A program made the translations under genes and the position numbers. From an uncultured Tateyamaria sp. (lineage in GTDB: Bacteria; Pseudomonadota; Alphaproteobacteria; Rhodobacterales; Rhodobacteraceae), in the NCBI RefSeq assembly GCF_947503415.1, contig NZ_CANNDS010000001.1, positions 1 through 64,000 on the forward strand: a stretch of 64,000 nt of DNA, in the 5' to 3' direction. This document shows, one piece after another, positions 62,492-64,000 of this stretch (within the stretch, counting starts at the first letter, position 1; each line of letters starts with the position of its first letter). The notes under the pieces were generated by a model, which saw only the letters and a list, made by a program, of their open reading frames with translations, searched no databases and was not told the DNA's origin.

Positions 62492-63307
62492 ATGAAGAAT
62501 GTTCTGACTGCCGCCCTGCTCAGCTTTGCTGCCACCGGTGCCATGGCAGCGGGTCATTGCGCTGCGGGCAAAACATTGACTGATGGCACACTGACCATCG
62601 CGACCGGCAATCCTGCGTATTATCCATGGGTTCTGAACGACGCGCCCGAGGCCGGCGAGGGATTTGAGGCTGCCGTGGCCTATGCGCTGGCCGAAGAGAT
62701 GGGCTTTGCCGCCGATGCGGTGACGTGGGTGCGGACATCCTTTGACGAAGCAATCCAGCCCGGCGCCAAGAATTTCGACCTGAACATGCAGCAATATTCG
62801 ATCACGCCCGAGCGCGACAAAGTGGTTGATTTCTCAGCCCCCTACTACACCGCGCCGCAGGCCGTGATGACCACGCAGCCCGTTGTGGACGGCGGGGCCG
62901 CACCGACGCTGGAAAGCCTCAAGGGCCTAAAATGGGGTGTCGTCGCCTCCACCACCGCCTTGCCTGTGGTGATGGACCGCATCCAGCCCGATCAGTCGCC
63001 GCTGGTTTACGACGACAACGCCAATATCACCGCCGCCATGCAGGCAGGCCAGATCGATGCGGCGCTGTTCGATCTGCCCACAGCGCTGTTCACCGCCGCC
63101 GTGCTTATGGAAAACGGCGTGGTGCTGGGCCAGTTCGACCCCGATGCCGCCGAAAACCCCGACCAGTTCGGCATGCTCATGCCCGAAGGCTCGGCCCTCA
63201 AGACTTGTGTGGACGAAGCGCTGGCCGCCATGACCGACAGCGGCAAGCTGGCCGAGATCGAGGCGCAGTGGCTGCAGGAAGCCACCGGGGTGCCGCTGAT
63301 CAAGTGA
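62492..63307 (+). CDS. Amino-acid ABC transporter substrate-binding protein
   Basis: The 271-residue protein has a signal peptide (VLTAALLSFAATGAMAAGH) and a family 3 periplasmic-binding fold with TLTIATGNPAYYPW, EAGEGFEAAVAYALAEEMGF and RDKVVDFSAPYYT. GGGGAG precedes the ATG. Its stop overlaps the permease GTG start (GTGA). Substrate is probably a polar or acidic amino acid. Confidence 0.9.
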   Translation: MKNVLTAALLSFAATGAMAAGHCAAGKTLTDGTLTIATGNPAYYPWVLNDAPEAGEGFEAAVAYALAEEMGFAADAVTWVRTSFDEAIQPGAKNFDLNMQQYSITPERDKVVDFSAPYYTAPQAVMTTQPVVDGGAAPTLESLKGLKWGVVASTTALPVVMDRIQPDQSPLVYDDNANITAAMQAGQIDAALFDLPTALFTAAVLMENGVVLGQFDPDAAENPDQFGMLMPEGSALKTCVDEALAAMTDSGKLAEIEAQWLQEATGVPLIK

Positions 63308-64000
63308 CCAGACGTGCCGCTTACGAGGCCCGGCAGAAACGCCGGGCCAACATGATTGCGGGGGTCAGCACATGCGTCGCGCTGGCCCTTGTTGTCGTTC
63401 TGGTCCCTCTCGCGCCGGGATGGGACGCAGTGCGCGCCTCCTTCTTTGACGGCGAAGTGTTCGTGCGCGTGTTCCCGGACCTTCTGCGCGCGTTCACGCT
63501 GGATGTGGCGATCTTTGCGTGGTCTGTGCCGATGATCTTTGCCCTTGGCCTCGCCATCGCGCTGGCGCGGGGCAATACGAACCCGGCGCTCTTCCCGCTG
63601 CGCATCTTCGGGGCGGTCTATGTGGACCTCTTCCGCGGCATCCCGGTGGTTCTGCTGGTCTATCTGGTGGGCTTCGGCATTCCCGGTCTGGGCCTGCCGC
63701 GCCCATGGAATTCTCCTTACATCTGGGGCACCGTCGCGCTGGTGCTGACCTACTCGGCTTACGTGGCCGAAGTGCTGCGCTCAGGCATCGAAAGCATCCA
63801 CGCCAGCCAGCGCAACGCCGCCATCTGCCTAGGGCTGAGCGAACGGGACACGATGCGCTACGTGATCCTGCCGCAAGCCATCCGCCGTGTGGTGCCCGCC
63901 AACATGAACATGCTGGTGGCCCTGCAAAAGGACGTGGCACTGCTAAGCTTCATCGGCCCGGTCGAGATTTTGCGACAGGCGGGTATCTTCAAATCCCTGC
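63304..64000 (+). CDS. Amino-acid ABC transporter permease (3' end outside window)
   Basis: A GTG start overlapping the binding-protein TGA opens a frame that runs off the window (232 codons present). It begins TRRAAYEARQKRRANM, has several membrane helices, GAVYVDLFRGIPVVLLVYL and the EAA-loop motif NAAICLGLSERDTMRYVIL then PQAIRRVVP, which contacts the ATPase. This is the HisM/GlnP type inner-membrane subunit. An ATPase gene would be expected beyond the edge. Confidence 0.9.
   Translation, partial: MTRRAAYEARQKRRANMIAGVSTCVALALVVVLVPLAPGWDAVRASFFDGEVFVRVFPDLLRAFTLDVAIFAWSVPMIFALGLAIALARGNTNPALFPLRIFGAVYVDLFRGIPVVLLVYLVGFGIPGLGLPRPWNSPYIWGTVALVLTYSAYVAEVLRSGIESIHASQRNAAICLGLSERDTMRYVILPQAIRRVVPANMNMLVALQKDVALLSFIGPVEILRQAGIFKSL

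Overview
The window looks like a chromosomal segment of a marine alphaproteobacterium of the Roseobacter group (Rhodobacteraceae). The reasons are its fairly high GC content, an operon for the marine organosulfonate 2,3-dihydroxypropane-1-sulfonate (DHPS), a stand-alone Hint-domain protein, a DUF1150/Hsp20 pair, a bifunctional Sat-CysC and a FixL/FixK-type oxygen cascade. I see no rRNA, tRNA, insertion sequence, prophage or CRISPR. Gene density is high and no gene-free stretch exceeds about 300 bases.

Region 1 (1-8.1 kb) is a DHPS catabolic operon on the minus strand: a small membrane protein, a TRAP transporter (hpsKLM), three dehydrogenases (hpsN, hpsO, hpsP), a UspA protein, and the first 25 codons of what looks like a sulfopyruvate decarboxylase alpha subunit (comD) at the window edge. 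A divergent LacI-type regulator and two 14-bp palindromic operators lie upstream.

Region 2 (8.3-30.1 kb) is a low-oxygen island. A soluble hybrid kinase with a FixL-like haem PAS domain, an OmpR-type response regulator and a FixK-like Crp/Fnr regulator sit together, matching the hFixL-FxkR-FixK layout known from some rhizobia. A K-box-like repeat precedes fixK. Six intergenic sites fit TTGA-N6-TCAA perfectly; they flank Hsp20/UspA, a bactofilin-like membrane protein, an M50 protease with CBS domains, a Ca2+ exchanger, a small sensor-like protein with DUF2892 and DksA/TraR proteins, a cytochrome c, an alcohol dehydrogenase, a flavodoxin-ABC exporter-PhaC operon, a phasin, and a P-type Ca2+ ATPase with a VIT1-family protein. 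Together they would handle survival, carbon storage, ion homeostasis and redox balance when oxygen falls.

Region 3 (30.3-49.7 kb) is mostly housekeeping: ubiK, lgt, a MidA-type methyltransferase, pgeF, a Hint protein, Lrp/AsnC with trxB, a membrane adenylate cyclase with a [2Fe-2S] domain, a winged-helix domain fused in frame to Sat-CysC, phzF-like, DUF1150/Hsp20, purEK, an orphan phnM, a lipase-like hydrolase, NUDIX and EamA proteins. It includes one frameshifted gene (DUF2306), one gene remnant and one reading frame that seems to have lost its stop.

Region 4 (49.1-64 kb) holds two P-loop proteins, groESL with a CIRCE operator, a TraB/GumN protein, DUF2161, a Mn-dependent pyrophosphatase, a HAD phosphatase, a MaoC dehydratase, ribF, prs, a GH25 lysozyme lipoprotein, and the start of an amino-acid ABC transporter cut by the window edge. 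REP-like palindromes ending in TTAC recur at 41.5 and 56.0 kb.
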